NCBI GenBank assembly: GCA_038087015.1
Contig: JASBNA010000009.1
Coordinates: 1,072,201 to 1,136,200, forward strand
Direction of reading: 5' to 3'
DNA: 64,000 nt
Origin: Cerrena zonata
Taxonomy: Eukaryota > Basidiomycota > Agaricomycetes > Polyporales > Cerrenaceae
Of the stretch, positions 22,760-33,235 are shown piece after piece; position 1 is the stretch's first letter, and each line of letters starts with the position of its first letter. A model generated the notes under the pieces. The model did no database searches and was not told the DNA's origin. It saw only the letters and a program-made list of their open reading frames with translations. The translations under genes were made by a program, and so were the position numbers.

Positions 22760-23566
22760 ACTCTCCAAGTTGAGTGGACCACAACTTAGTGCAGAATTCC
22801 CAGCTCACTTACTGCGTGCGAGCCAAAAACATACTGTGGAAGACAATAATTTTGGGACACTATATTACCCATAAAGGCACAACCTATCTGCGGCATAGAG
22901 CCCGCTGTGACATACTTGACAATTTACACCATAAGTCAAAGGCTTTGTTGCCATTGTAAGGACTTAAAGCCTCGATCCTCTTGATGAGAGCATCCTGGAC
23001 AGCAAGACCAGTTCCACTTACATGCTTGGATAATACACCACTACTGCCCCATTGACTGGCTTGTCGTAGGGCTTGTGTGGTTGCAAGTGGTTGGTGACAA
23101 CAGCATTCAGCGACAAGAGTCTCCAGAGCAAGCTGATAGGTGGTATGATATACAAGGGTGACTCTTGAGAGTGGAATCTGGGGCAGCTCTCACATCTGCG
23201 ACAGAAAAATAAAATTGAGATATGGGGGTTGAGAAAGACCAAAGTTAGAACATATATCTACCTATATATCACGAGACACTCTATCATTCTCATCGATGCG
23301 AGCATGAAGCCGTTTCATCTCAGTAGGCTTGGAGTTGGGGAGTGAAAGACTATTATATGATACTGTTAACCAGAACTATGATTGCAAGTAAAATCTATCT
23401 CACATATTCAATGTTTGGTTCACATTGTCTGCTACTAGTGCCATTTCACAGACCTGAACTTCGAGTTCAGTTTGTGTAGGTAGTTCACGATGAGGGGGGG
23501 CAAAGAATGTCAGAATTTCTTGCAATGTTTGAGGGCCATGCAGAGGGACTAAGTTGCATTTCTTCA
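22760..23566 (-). pseudogene. Unidentified intron-bearing coding fragment
   Basis: Minus-strand coding-like reading in at least three pieces separated by short GT...AG introns. The pieces are KKCNLVPLHGPQTLQEILTFF and QVCEMALVADNVNQTLN (23400-23566), PTEMKRLHARIDENDRVSRD (23280-23330) and LVYHTTYQLALETLVAE with GVLSKHVSGTGLAVQDALIK (22930-23225). A TGA lies in the last piece where CGA is expected. I do not recognise the family. The right side is cut by the CATCAG end at 23567. It could be a gene of the broken element seen at 36.8-39.1 kb or a separate host or transposon gene. Confidence 0.4.
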
Positions 23567-24491
23567 CATCAGTAAAACTACACCCTCATTTTGTGTACTT
23601 ATTGTGCTTGTACAAGTACAATAAGTACAGAAAAGCACAAGTATAGCATTACTTGCATCATGAGGTACAATACTTGTGCAAGCACAAGTATTTGAAATAA
23701 CAACTGCAAGCTCAGTGCAAGTACTGTGCACAAGTGCAATTTTAACTGTACAGAAGTACTATAATTGTGACTCAGCTACTCAAGCACAAAGTAAAGTAAA
23801 AAAACAAATATATTTAGATTTAAATATATATTTTATATATATTCACAAAAGTGGTATAAGTCTACTACTAGTATATCTTTCATAAATAACTTACCTACAG
23901 GTCTTGTTGCTTACTGTAGAGGGTAACAGGAGCCTAAACCTAGTGTTGAGATGCTCAGGCTGGAGCATGAGGTTCAAGTTACTTACGGAAGACAGTCACA
24001 ATGTACATGTTGATCATACTAGTAAGATGCAGAAGTTATGCCTGCTAGCTCTCACAAATACAGACTATATAGGTATTGATACTAGCTCTTGCATCATCAC
24101 ATCCCATGGCGGGAGCCCAAGCTGCAAGAGGAACATGCTTACTTGGCCATCAATGGAACTGAGGGTGGTTGGAGGGTGGGATGAAAGCCACGAAGGGGTT
24201 GTGGGGTGAAGGAGAAGGGGGGCAACATATATTGTGTCAGTATGGTATTTAACTATCCCATTACACGGTTCACACGAATATACGAGGACGTACCTCGATT
24301 CAGCTCAACATAACATCTGGATAAGGGATGACTAAAACTTAGCTTGTTGAGTTCATGAGGTACGTACTGACTCATTTCCGATTAAGTGCCCTCATGAGGG
24401 CCATTGACTTACGAAGTTCGTCATTCTTAGTCCCCTCCCCCCACAGGCTATGTCTCAACAAGTTTCCAACTTCTTGCTGAACTTCAACATA
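23567..24491. mobile_element. CATCAG-A1, left part
   Basis: Begins CATCAGTAAAACTACACCC and is homologous to CATCAG-A2 (47346 onward) through the 34-bp palindrome (23595-23628) and the following CAAGTAC-rich stretch. It is split by C2 at 24491. The likely right part is 35509-35734. No gene is identified in it, though a decayed minus-strand reading near 24300-24480 (LRKSMALMRALNRK) hints at coding ancestry. Confidence 0.55.
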
Positions 24492-24521
24492 CACTGGGCC
24501 GGAAACCAGATTCTAGGCCTA

Positions 24522-25480
24522 TGTCAGAACCATGCTAGAACCCTATCACGTGACATACCTAATCCCTACTAAACCCGATCCACACTAGTCAATTTCCAAT
24601 TTGGCCCGATACTTCCGTATCCCATGTTCTCTTCCCACAGTCATTTCATCTGTCCACATTCGTATGCTCCCATCTTCCGTTTATTCTATTTACCCCCGAC
24701 CCTCCGACTCGCCCTCCGCTTTATCTTTGATATCCTTTTACCCTTTTGCCTTTATCTGATCCATGGTCTCTTATCGTAGCTGATTCTTTTAGATAGTTCT
24801 TTACCACACATCTTTCCTTCCCAACATTGCCGATAGGCCTCCGATCATCAGCCCCGTAATATCTCTCTCATTTATCTCTTGTTTAATTACCTCGTATTCT
24901 TTCCTCCCATACCTTTCCACATGTCCTATGATTCTGACCCTGTCCCTATCACACCATTCGCACATCACTCCCCTTTGTATTTTCTCTAAGTCCTCTATTC
25001 CTTGTAGGAGTCTCGTAGTATAAATACTCGTCTCGCTCGCTGTATTTCCTTAGTACGAAACTCGACTTTGATTCGTCCTCATACCTCCGATCTCCATGTG
25101 ATTCCCTACTCCTCCGACTAGGACTTGACTTCGGTTTAGTCCACCGTCTTAACATCTCTTTCTTTACTCGTCTTCTAGGACTTCCTAGTTGACACTCTGT
25201 AATCCGGCGAAATGTCCTAGTGACTATTCCAGTGTTCCTACTTACCTCTGTCTGCATCTTAGGTTTCCTACTTCCCCGACGTCTCCAACTTGCACTGTCT
25301 CTGAAATCCAGGGCTGTATCCTAGAAGGGCGCAACACATAAGTTGAAGCCAAGCCCATTCGTATTTGACTATCTACGTTACAGGTCCCGAGTCGCCGACC
25401 AGTCGCCGACTCATATCCCTACCCTTCCCTCACTCTCTCCTCCAAGCGACCTCCGCGTCGCTCCGAGATGGACTGTGACA
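24522..25480 (+). repeat. 5' LTR (959 bp)
   Basis: TG...CA ends, TSD GCCTA on the left. Both its first 150 bp and its last 200 bp match the 3' LTR closely. Confidence 0.92.
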
Positions 25481-25519
25481 GTAGTTTCGTACTCCTACTT
25501 CTGGGATACTCACTGTTTT

Positions 25520-26710
25520 ATGCCCCAGACCCGCTCTGCATCTCATGCCCCAGACGCATCACCCCTATTCACACCCCTACCTCCTACCACTCGTCCACGT
25601 AGGATTATGGATGCTACTAATCCCCCTGCTGAGCATCCTGGTATGGATGCACGTAACCCTCCTCCTGATCCTCCTCCTGAAGAACCACCCCGTCGTGCTT
25701 CTACCCCTCCCCGGAGAGCAACCACCCCTCCTCGTCGCACTATCAGCCCAAAGCTTCGAGACATCATGGGTGCTGTTCGCTCCTCCAATGTCCGATCCCC
25801 TGATACCTTCGATGGCTCTGACGCTAAGAAGCTGGCCTCATTCCTCCTCATGCTCTCCATCTACTTCCAATTCCACCCTGGTCGTTTCAAAAACGATCGT
25901 GACAAGGTGCTCTTTGCCGTTTCCTACTTGAAAAGTACTCCCCTGGAGTATTTTGGTCCTGGTGTACAGGCCTCCGACCTCGGCGAAGAGGAGCCCGACT
26001 GGCTCTGGGACTACCCTCAGTTCGTTCGTGAACTCAGGGAAAACTTCGGAGAACAGGATCCGATCGGAACCGCTCAGTCCAAGATTTCCACTCTTCATAT
26101 GAAGAATGACCAGAAATTCACTGAATACTTAGTCAAGTTCAACAACTATGCTAACAAGAGTGGTTGGGACGAAGCTGCGCTCCGATATCGGCTTTACGAT
26201 GGACTTCCTGACAGGATCAAGGACGAACTCTCCCGTTACCCCAAAATCGACGACCTCAGTGAACTCAAAAGCTTTGTACGTTCTGTTGACTCCCGCTACT
26301 GGGAACGTGAGGAAGAGAAATGTCGGACCAATCCCTCCTCTAATTAGGATCGGACCTCCGACACAGCCAAGAATTCTGGCAACAACAACCAGTCCTCTAA
26401 CTCTTCCAAGAACAAGGGCAAGTCGTCATCCTCCTCCTCCTCTGCCAAACCCAACAAGTCCTCCAATTCCGCTACTTCCTCCGCTAAGCCTGCTGCCAAC
26501 ACTAACATGGACGGCAAGCTCAACAAGGAAGGCAAGCTCACCGATGCGGAGCGACAGTGCCGCATTGACAACAAGCTCTGCCTCTTCTGTGGACAGTCAG
26601 GACATATGGCTAGGGAATGCCCCAAGTCTACTTCCCGCGCTGCTAAGGCTCGTGGTGCCAAGGCTGGTGAAACATCAAGCCAGGCCACCCCTGCTCAGGG
26701 AAAAGCCTAA
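25520..26710 (+). pseudogene. Ty3 gag with zinc knuckle (one in-frame TAG)
   Basis: The ATG at 25520-25522 (MPQTRSASH) is the first after the LTR. The N-terminus is Pro/Arg-rich, and the retrotransposon gag domain spans about 25760-26300 (FKNDRDKVLFAVSYLKSTPL, LYDGLPDRIKDELS). A Ser-rich linker and a CX2CX4HX4C knuckle (CLFCGQSGHMAREC, near 26575) follow. A TAG at 26345-26347 sits where CAG would continue the frame. Gag ends at TAA 26708-26710, just after a slippery heptamer, so pol is expressed by -1 frameshifting. Confidence 0.88.
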
Positions 26711-26745
26711 GCAACTCCCAGGATTCTGTGCAGTCTGGGAGTTGC
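26698..26745 (+). promoter_or_regulatory. Programmed -1 ribosomal frameshift signal
   Basis: The heptamer G GGA AAA (26698-26704) is in gag phase. A 6-nt spacer holding the gag TAA is followed by a perfect 11-bp stem: GCAACTCCCAG (26711-26721) pairs with CTGGGAGTTGC (26735-26745) around a 13-nt loop. The -1 frame reads GGG AAA AGC and runs on as pol without a stop. Confidence 0.85.
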
Positions 26746-27088
26746 ATTGATTCCCGCTGTGCACCTACAGAACTCCGACTCAACGCTTCCACTCTTTCCT
26801 CTGGCTCCGATGCCCTCTACGTCCCCCTTTCCTATAACAACCTCACTTTCAACACCCTCATTGACAGTGGCTCCTCCCACTGTTTCCTTGACTCAACATA
26901 TGCAAAAAATCATTCAATACCCCTTCGTCCAATCTCCCCAATCCCCCTCCGACTTTTCGATGGTTCTGCTGGTCTCTATATCACTTCAGTAGCAGACCTT
27001 CATGTAACTTTCAGTTCCGGTGAATCTATGTCTCTTCCTTTTTACATCACCAAGCTCAATAATCCGGCTGAAGCAGTTCTGGGATATG
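26698..27088 (+). pseudogene. Ty3 pol start: aspartic protease
   Basis: The -1 frame continuation of gag. It carries LIDSGSSHCFLDS, the retropepsin-type active site, at about 26860 and runs to NPAEAVLGY, where B1 interrupts it. The ATG TSD of B1 lies at 27086-27088, and the reading resumes in phase at 27807 with WNIRHNPLIDW. Confidence 0.85.
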
Positions 27089-27803
27089 CACTGGACCGTA
27101 GCCCAAATTTTGGGCTCCATAAAAGTAAAGTAAAATTTTATAAAAAGTCTCTTACAAAAGATGATTTTCAGACCCAAAAAATGATCTAAAAATTCTGAAT
27201 TGCAGGAGAAATTAATAAATCACAAAAACCTGTCCAAATTCAGACTTTTGTATCCACTTTTTAGTGCTCAAAAAAGCTCAATTTTCATACATTTTTTGCT
27301 AGGGCAAAATTCAGTATGCAAAATATAACATTTTGATATACTTTTATTTTGTCAAAAGTTATAATATAATTGTATATATTAGAATAAAATTTCATAAATA
27401 GACAGCCTAAAGAGAAGATATAGACTACTATTCTTGGTACATCATAGTCCCTGTCAATAAGAGTATTTGATGAAGGTATTTTGGTATACAATAGTATGCA
27501 TCTTGCCAATTTAGCAGTTTAAATTTTATATCAGTTTTGGAAAAATAAATATGTGTCAAAACTTTGAATTTTGTATTTCAAATTTTGCTCTAATAAACAA
27601 TATATCAAAATTGTGCCTTTTTAAACTGTAAAAACTGGATACAAAAGTCAGAATTTGTATAGGTTTTTGTGATTCATCAAATTTTACTACAATTCTGAAT
27701 TTTTACATCATTTTTTGGGTCTAAAAAGTATGTTTTGTAAGAGACTTTTGATAAAATTTTACTTTACTTTTATGGAGTCCAAAATTTGGGCTATGGTCCA
27801 GTG
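27089..27803. mobile_element. B1: 715-bp CACTG fold-back element
   Basis: Ends CACTGGACCGTAGCCC and its inverse; long inverted arms (more than 200 bp). TSD ATG (27086-27088 and 27804-27806). Clean insertion in pol. Non-coding. Confidence 0.88.
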
Positions 27804-29428
27804 ATGAGTGGAATATCCGCCACAATCCATTGATTGATTGGATATCTGGCCACATCGATTTTTCCCAATCTCCTACAGCACCCTCCGCGTCGACACCCCC
27901 CGTCCCTCCGACTTCGGGCCCTATAGTCCCTACGTCACTACCAGATGATGCCCCTAAACCATCTGTCTCACTTGTAAATGCTGTGGCCTTTGCCCGTGCT
28001 TGCAAGCTTCCTGGATCCACCCAATTCCGTCTACATCTTCGAGCATCCACCTTACCCTCTGACACCTCTGATACCCCCGATCTCTCCGGTGTTCCCCCTG
28101 AATACCATGAATTTGCTGATGTGTTTAGCGATGTCAAAGCTAACACCCTGGCTCCCCACCGTCCCTACGATCTTAGTCTTGACTTGGAAGGCAACAGTCC
28201 CCCGCCCCCAGGTCCGATCTATTCCCTATCTCCTCTCGAACTCCGCACTCTGTGTGAGTTCATCAACGAGCACCTTAATGCTGGATTTATTCGTCAGTCC
28301 GCTTCTCCTCATGGTGCTCCGGTTCTCTTCGTCAAGAAGAAAGACAGTTCTCTTCGCCTCTGCGTCGATTACCGTGGCCTCAACAAAGTCACTAAAAAGG
28401 ACCGCTACCCACTTCCGCTCATTTCCGACCTACTTTCCTCACCAGGTCGCGCCTCGGTCTTTACCAAGATCGACCTTCGTCACGCTTACCACTTGGTCCG
28501 CATTTCCGAAGGAGACGAATGGAAAACCACTTTCCGAACGTGCTACGGTTCCTTTGAATGGCTTGTTATGCCCTTCGGCCTCACCAATGCCCCCGCTGCT
28601 TTTCAGCGTTTCATGAACGACATCTTCCAGGATCTCTTAGATGTTTCTGTCATTGTCTACCTTGACGATATCCTCATCTTCTCCGCCGACATGAATGACC
28701 ATCGTAAACACGTCAAGGAAGTCCTCCGACGTCTCCGACAGCATGGACTCTACGCTCGTCCCGACAAGTGTGAATTTCACACTGAGTCCGTTGAATACCT
28801 TGGCTACATCCTATCCCCCGACGGCCTCCGAATGGCGGAAGACAAAATCAAAATCATCCTGGATTGGCCCACTCCTCGGAAAGTCAAAGACGTCCAGTCG
28901 TTCCTTGGATTTGCCAACTTTTATCGTCACTTCATCCCCTCCTACTCTGACATCACGGTTCCTCTTACCCGCTTAACACGCAAGAACGTTGAGTGGGCTT
29001 GGACCACCGACTGCCAGAACGCTTTCGATTCCTTGAAGAAATCGTTCACCACTGCTCCAATTCTGTCACAGTGGCGTCCCAACGCTCTGCTGATCGTGGA
29101 AACCGATGCCTCCAACTACGCTCTCGCAGTGATTCTCTCTATCGTCGTTGACGATGAGATTCACCCTGTTGCTTTCCACTCCCGCACATTTTCCGAAACG
29201 GAGCTAAATTACGACGTTCACGACAAGGAACTTTTGGCCATCTTCGAAGCATTCAAGAATTGGCGTCACTTCCTAGAAGGTTCTGCTTCTCCGATTGATG
29301 TCATGACGGATCACAAAAACCTCACGTATTTTTCCACTACCAAACTCCTCACTCGCCGACAAGCTCGTTGGTCAGAATACCTGTCCCAGTTCAATCTTGT
29401 CATTTGCTTCCGTCCCGGAAAGCTCGGT
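27804..29428 (+). pseudogene. Ty3 reverse transcriptase and RNase H
   Basis: Reads VDYRGLNKVT, GSFEWLVMPFGLTN, VYLDDILIFS (RT active site YLDD, near 28660) and VMTDHKNLTYFS (RNase H, near 29300). It ends at CFRPGKLG, where the family normally continues with AKPDALTRR and the integrase. B2 follows immediately. No internal stop is seen. Confidence 0.88.
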
Positions 29429-30143
29429 CACTGGATCGTAGCCCAAATTTTAGGCTTCATAAAAGTAAGGTCAAATTTTATAAAAAGTCTCTTACAAAAT
29501 ATGATTTTAAGCACCTAAAAATTGTCAAAAAATGCAGAATTTCAGCATAATTTGATAAATCATAAAATCCTTGGCTAATTCAGACATTTGTATCTAATTT
29601 TTAGACTTTAGAAATATTGAATTTTTGTTTATTTTTTGTTGGAGAAAAGTTTACTATGCAAAATTCAAAATTTTGATGCACTTTTGTTTCTCCAAAAGTA
29701 ATATAAAATTTAAACTGCTAATTTGGAAAGGTCAGTGATATTGCATACTTAAATATCTCTATCAGATAGTATAATTGACAGAGACTATGATTTACCAACA
29801 ATAGTAGTCTATATCTTCTCTCTAGGCTCTCTATTTATAACACTTTATTTTGATATATATAATTATCTTATAATTTCTAGAGAAATAAAAGTGTATCAAG
29901 ATTTTGAATTTTGTATAGTAAACTTTTCTTCAATAAGAAATAAGCAAAAATTCAATATTTCTAAAGTCTAAAAATTAGATACAAAAGTCTGGATTAGCCA
30001 AGGATTTTATGATTCAGCAAATTTTGCTGAAATTCTGCATTTTTTGACAATTTTTAGGTGCTTAAAATCATGTTTTGTAAGAGACTTTTTATAAAATTTG
30101 ACCTTACTTTTATCAAGCCTAAAATTTGGGCTACGATCCAGTG
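29429..30143. mobile_element. B2: 715-bp CACTG fold-back element at a deletion
   Basis: Same family and exactly the same length as B1 and B3. Flanks differ (GGT on the left, CTC on the right). The left neighbour is RNase H and the right neighbour is the extreme C-terminus of pol, so integrase DNA is missing at this point. Confidence 0.88.
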
Positions 30144-30234
30144 CTCCTGGCTTTCAGCCACGGAACTCGAACACGCCCCTGACTTACTTCAGGCCTTCCA
30201 CACTTCATACCCTGATAAGCCTGGCCCCTCCTAA
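30144..30234 (+). pseudogene. C-terminal tail of Ty3 pol (chromodomain end)
   Basis: Reads LSATELEHAPDLLQAFHTSY then PDKPGPS and stop, the ending typical of fungal chromoviral pol. Everything between RNase H and this tail is absent. Confidence 0.7.
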
Positions 30235-30390
30235 ATCCCTACTCTCTGCATTTTCCTCCGACTCCTCTTCATTTCAGTTCTCATTACTCAAGTTCTTTTC
30301 CTGTTATGATTTCCTCCGACGAATTCCCTACCAAGAAGAATCTTATATCAAGAAAAGAAGAAAACAACAAGCAAGACCCAGTACACTAGT

Positions 30391-31390
30391 CTAGTCAATC
30401 ACCATCACTTCATCATCTTCCTCCTCTTCGTCCTCCTCTTCGTCCTCCTCTTCTTCCTTGTCCTCCTCTTCCTTTTCTTCCTCCTCTTCTTCCTCCTCTT
30501 CCTCTTCTTCCTCCGACTCCTTCTCTTGTCTCATCACCCCTCGATTCTGTCTCTTCCTCTCTGCCCTCTCCCTATCTGCTGCCTCCCACATCTCTCGAAA
30601 CGTCATCCGACCCACCTCCTCCTGTTCCCGACAAAGGTCCTCCAGTTCTTTGTCCTCCACCTCCTCCTCCGACGACGAGGACTGCATGCCCCACAAGTCC
30701 TCCAGAAGCTCATTGGTACGACGCTTCTCCCATAAGACTTGCTCTTGAAGGACATTGGCCTCCTTCTGGACCTCGACCAACTTCTGAAGAAGCCATGCGG
30801 TCTCCAATGCGACCTCTTTCTGTGCCTTGGTCCTTCCTGGGACCTCCGCATCAGACCCATCGGACTCCTCCTCATCCCAGCTGCACCCCTTATGCGCGAC
30901 CACACAGGGGCCACAGCTCTTCTTCTTCGTCTTCTTCTCCTCGCCATCCTTCGTCGTTTGTGGTTTGGCCTTGATGCAGGCCTTCCGAAGCTGCCTACAT
31001 CGGAGGCAGGGCTCTGGGTAGGGGTCCCCCACGTTCATTTCCTCAGCCAGCCGGTGCATCTGGGCTGACTTGTCCTCAGCACGAGCCCGCTTCCTCGACC
31101 CCTCTGCGTCCTCCGGTGCCGGTCGCTTCTCAGGTTGCTTCCCCTTCACCACCATTTTCTTCCTCACCTCCTCCGCTTTCCTCCTCGCCTCCTCCTTCCT
31201 CCTCCCTCCGCTTCTGCTCCGCTGCCTTCCTAACCTCCTCTGCCTTCCGACGTTCCTCCTCCACCTTCCAAGCCTTGACAGCCGCACGATGCTGGCTTAA
31301 CAACGCTAGCTGTTCATCCTGCAAGGCAGTCAAGATCAGCCTAGCTTTGCGAAAGTGCTCTTCCTTTTTGAAGAACAACGCGCTACGCAC
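30391..31390 (-). pseudogene. Antisense accessory gene with Cys clusters and acidic tail
   Basis: A minus-strand gene inside the plus-strand retrotransposon, between pol and the 3' LTR. The N-terminus (31390 down) is a charged coiled coil (FRKARLILTALQDEQLALL, EERRKAEEVRKAAEQKRREE). A one-base frame change near 31200 leads into a basic region. A cysteine module follows, CLRCRQLRKACIK...CGPCVVAHKGCSW (near 30900-31010), reminiscent of Zn2Cys6 spacing. A second coiled coil and a run of about 20 Glu (CTC/CTT microsatellite on the plus strand, about 30430-30510) end the protein. I infer a DNA-binding or chromatin-related role; the function is unknown. The retained reading frame over 290 codons suggests past selection. 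Confidence 0.6.
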
Positions 31391-31452
31391 GGACCACCTC
31401 CGCTTAGGATTTCCAGCCTAGGCCTCCGGGGTCGGCCTAAAGAGGGAGGTAC

Positions 31453-32520
31453 TGTCAGAACCATGCTAGAACCCTATCACGTGATGTACCTAATCCCTAC
31501 TAAACCTGATCCACACTAGTCGATTTCCGATTTGGCCCGATACTTCTGTATCCCACGTGCTCTTCCCACAGTCATTTCATCTGTCCACATTTGTATGCTC
31601 CACTGGATCGTGGCCCGAATTTTAGGCTTCATAAAAGTAAGGTCAAATTTTATAAAAAGTCTCTTACAAAATATGATTTTAAGCACCTAAAAATTGTCAA
31701 AAAATGCAGAATTTCAGCAAAATTTGCTGAATCATAAAATCCTTGGCTAATTCAGACTTTTGTATCTAATTTTTAGACTTTAGAAATATTGAATTTTTGT
31801 TTATTTTTTATTGGAGAAAAGTTTACTATACAAAATTCCAAATTTTGATACACTTTTATTTCCCTAGAAATCATAATATAATTGTATATATCAAAATAAA
31901 GCGTTATAAATAGAGAGCCTAGAGAGAAGATATAGACTACTATTGTTGGTAAATCATAGTCTCTGTCAATTATACTATCTGATAGAGATATTTAAGTATG
32001 CAATATCACTGACCTTTCCAAATTAGCAGTTTAAATTTTATATTACTTTTGGAGAAACAAAAGTGCATCAAAATTTGAAATTTTGTATAGTAAACTTTTC
32101 TTCAATAAAAAATAAACAAAAATTCAATATTTCTAAAGTCTAAAAATTAGATACAAAAGTCTGAATTAGCCAAGGATTTTATGATTCATCAAATTTTGCT
32201 GAAATTCTGCATTTTTTGACAATTTTTAGGTGCTTAAAATCATATTTTGTAAGAGACTTTTTATAAAATTTGACCTTACTTTTATGAAGCCTAAAATTCA
32301 GGCTATGATCCAGTGCTGACGTCTCCAACTTGCACTGTCTCTGAAATCCAGGGCTGTATCCTAGAAGGGCGCAACACATAAGTTGAAGCCAAGCCCATTC
32401 GTATTTGACTATCTACGTTACAGGTCCCAAGTCGCCGACCAGTCGCCGACTCGTATCCCTACCCCTCCCTCGCTCTCTCCTCCAAGCGACCTCCGCGTCG
32501 CTCTGAGACGGACCGTGACA
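31453..32520 (+). repeat. 3' LTR with internal deletion and CACTG insertion
   Basis: Matches the 5' LTR at both ends, but the part equivalent to 24670-25277 (608 bp) is gone and the 715-bp element B3 stands in its place. Followed by the TSD GCCTA. Confidence 0.9.
31601..32315. mobile_element. B3: 715-bp CACTG fold-back element in the 3' LTR
   Basis: Highly similar to B2 but with the central unique part in the opposite orientation. Left flank CTC, right flank CTG; the LTR is missing 608 bp here. Confidence 0.88.
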
Positions 32521-32868
32521 GCCTAATAAAAAGGTGGAAAATCAGTTATAAAATGTAATGATTTTCAACTAACTTTTCCAGTCAAAAAAACAAAATAAGA
32601 TTTTAAGTTTTGATAGCATTTTGTAAATAAAAAATGAAATGAAATCTTTGTAGAATATGCAGCTTAAAACTGTGAATTCCCACTGAAGACACATCTTTTT
32701 ATAATAAAAACTTAAAGTTTTAGATTTATTTTTTGCATCCACAGAATGCTGCAAGAACTTTGAATTTTATTTTATTTTATTAACTGGAAAGTTACTTGAA
32801 AATTATTACATTTTATAACTGATTTTTTACCTTTCTATTGGGCCTAGAATCTGGTTTCTGGCCCAGTG

Positions 32869-33235
32869 ATATGCATAATACCCTGTGGATAATGACCGTG
32901 TTCACCCACACCCTCTCAATTCTCAAAACTACCCTGGCCGACGAAAGAGCAATGTAGTCTTGTGCAGGCCTAGTTCGTCCCAAACGCTCTGAGTCTCACT
33001 CAAATGAAGCCATCCTCTGTTCACTCAATTGTCATCCCTGAGTGATCACGACTCTATACAACCTCCCACTTTACCTGTGGGAGGTGTCTTGTCTTTGTCA
33101 GGGTTGCCATGAGCATTGGGACCACGAGTTCTAGTCCATGCAGACAAATAAAGAGGGTAACTCATGAAAGGTACATAGTATAGATAGTCCTGATGTCACC
33201 ATAGTAGCCATCCACTCTTCTATATGGCTCAACCA
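32869..33235. other. Interior of CATCAG-A1, no supported gene
   Basis: Between C2 and CATCAG-2. Minus-strand reading fragments (HGLELVVPMLMATLTKTRHL) suggest eroded coding sequence, but I cannot name it. Confidence 0.35.

Larger units (their letters stand above)
24522..32520 (+). mobile_element. Ty3/gypsy retrotransposon with antisense accessory gene
   Basis: LTRs begin TGTCAGAACCATGC and end GTGACA; the TSD is GCCTA (24517-24521 and 32521-32525). Order: 5' LTR 24522-25480, gag, pro-RT-RNase H, remnant of a chromodomain tail (to about 30234), antisense gene, polypurine tract (about 31438-31450), 3' LTR 31453-32520. Three 715-bp CACTG elements are inserted. Integrase is missing, replaced by one of these elements, so the copy cannot move by itself. 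LTR similarity is high, suggesting a young insertion. Confidence 0.92.
24492..32868. mobile_element. C2: CACTG-ended MITE split by a Ty3 element
   Basis: The left end (24492-24521) begins CACTGGGCCGGAAACCAGA and the right end (32526-32868) finishes with the inverse. The TSD is ATA (24489-24491 and 32869-32871). Without the retrotransposon it would be about 373 bp, matching C1 (375 bp). Confidence 0.85.

Noticed and set aside
23595..23628. Rho-independent terminator or operator
   Set aside because: The context is a eukaryotic transposon end; the same palindrome recurs in a second copy.
25545..26750. Alternative frames over the Ty3 gag
   Set aside because: Pro/Leu-rich shadows of gag codons; gag has the zinc knuckle and the domain order.
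30458..31421. Plus-strand Ser/Leu-rich frames in the antisense gene region
   Set aside because: They are the complement of the Glu/Lys-rich coiled coil and the GAA/GAG run; composition is low complexity and no motif is seen.
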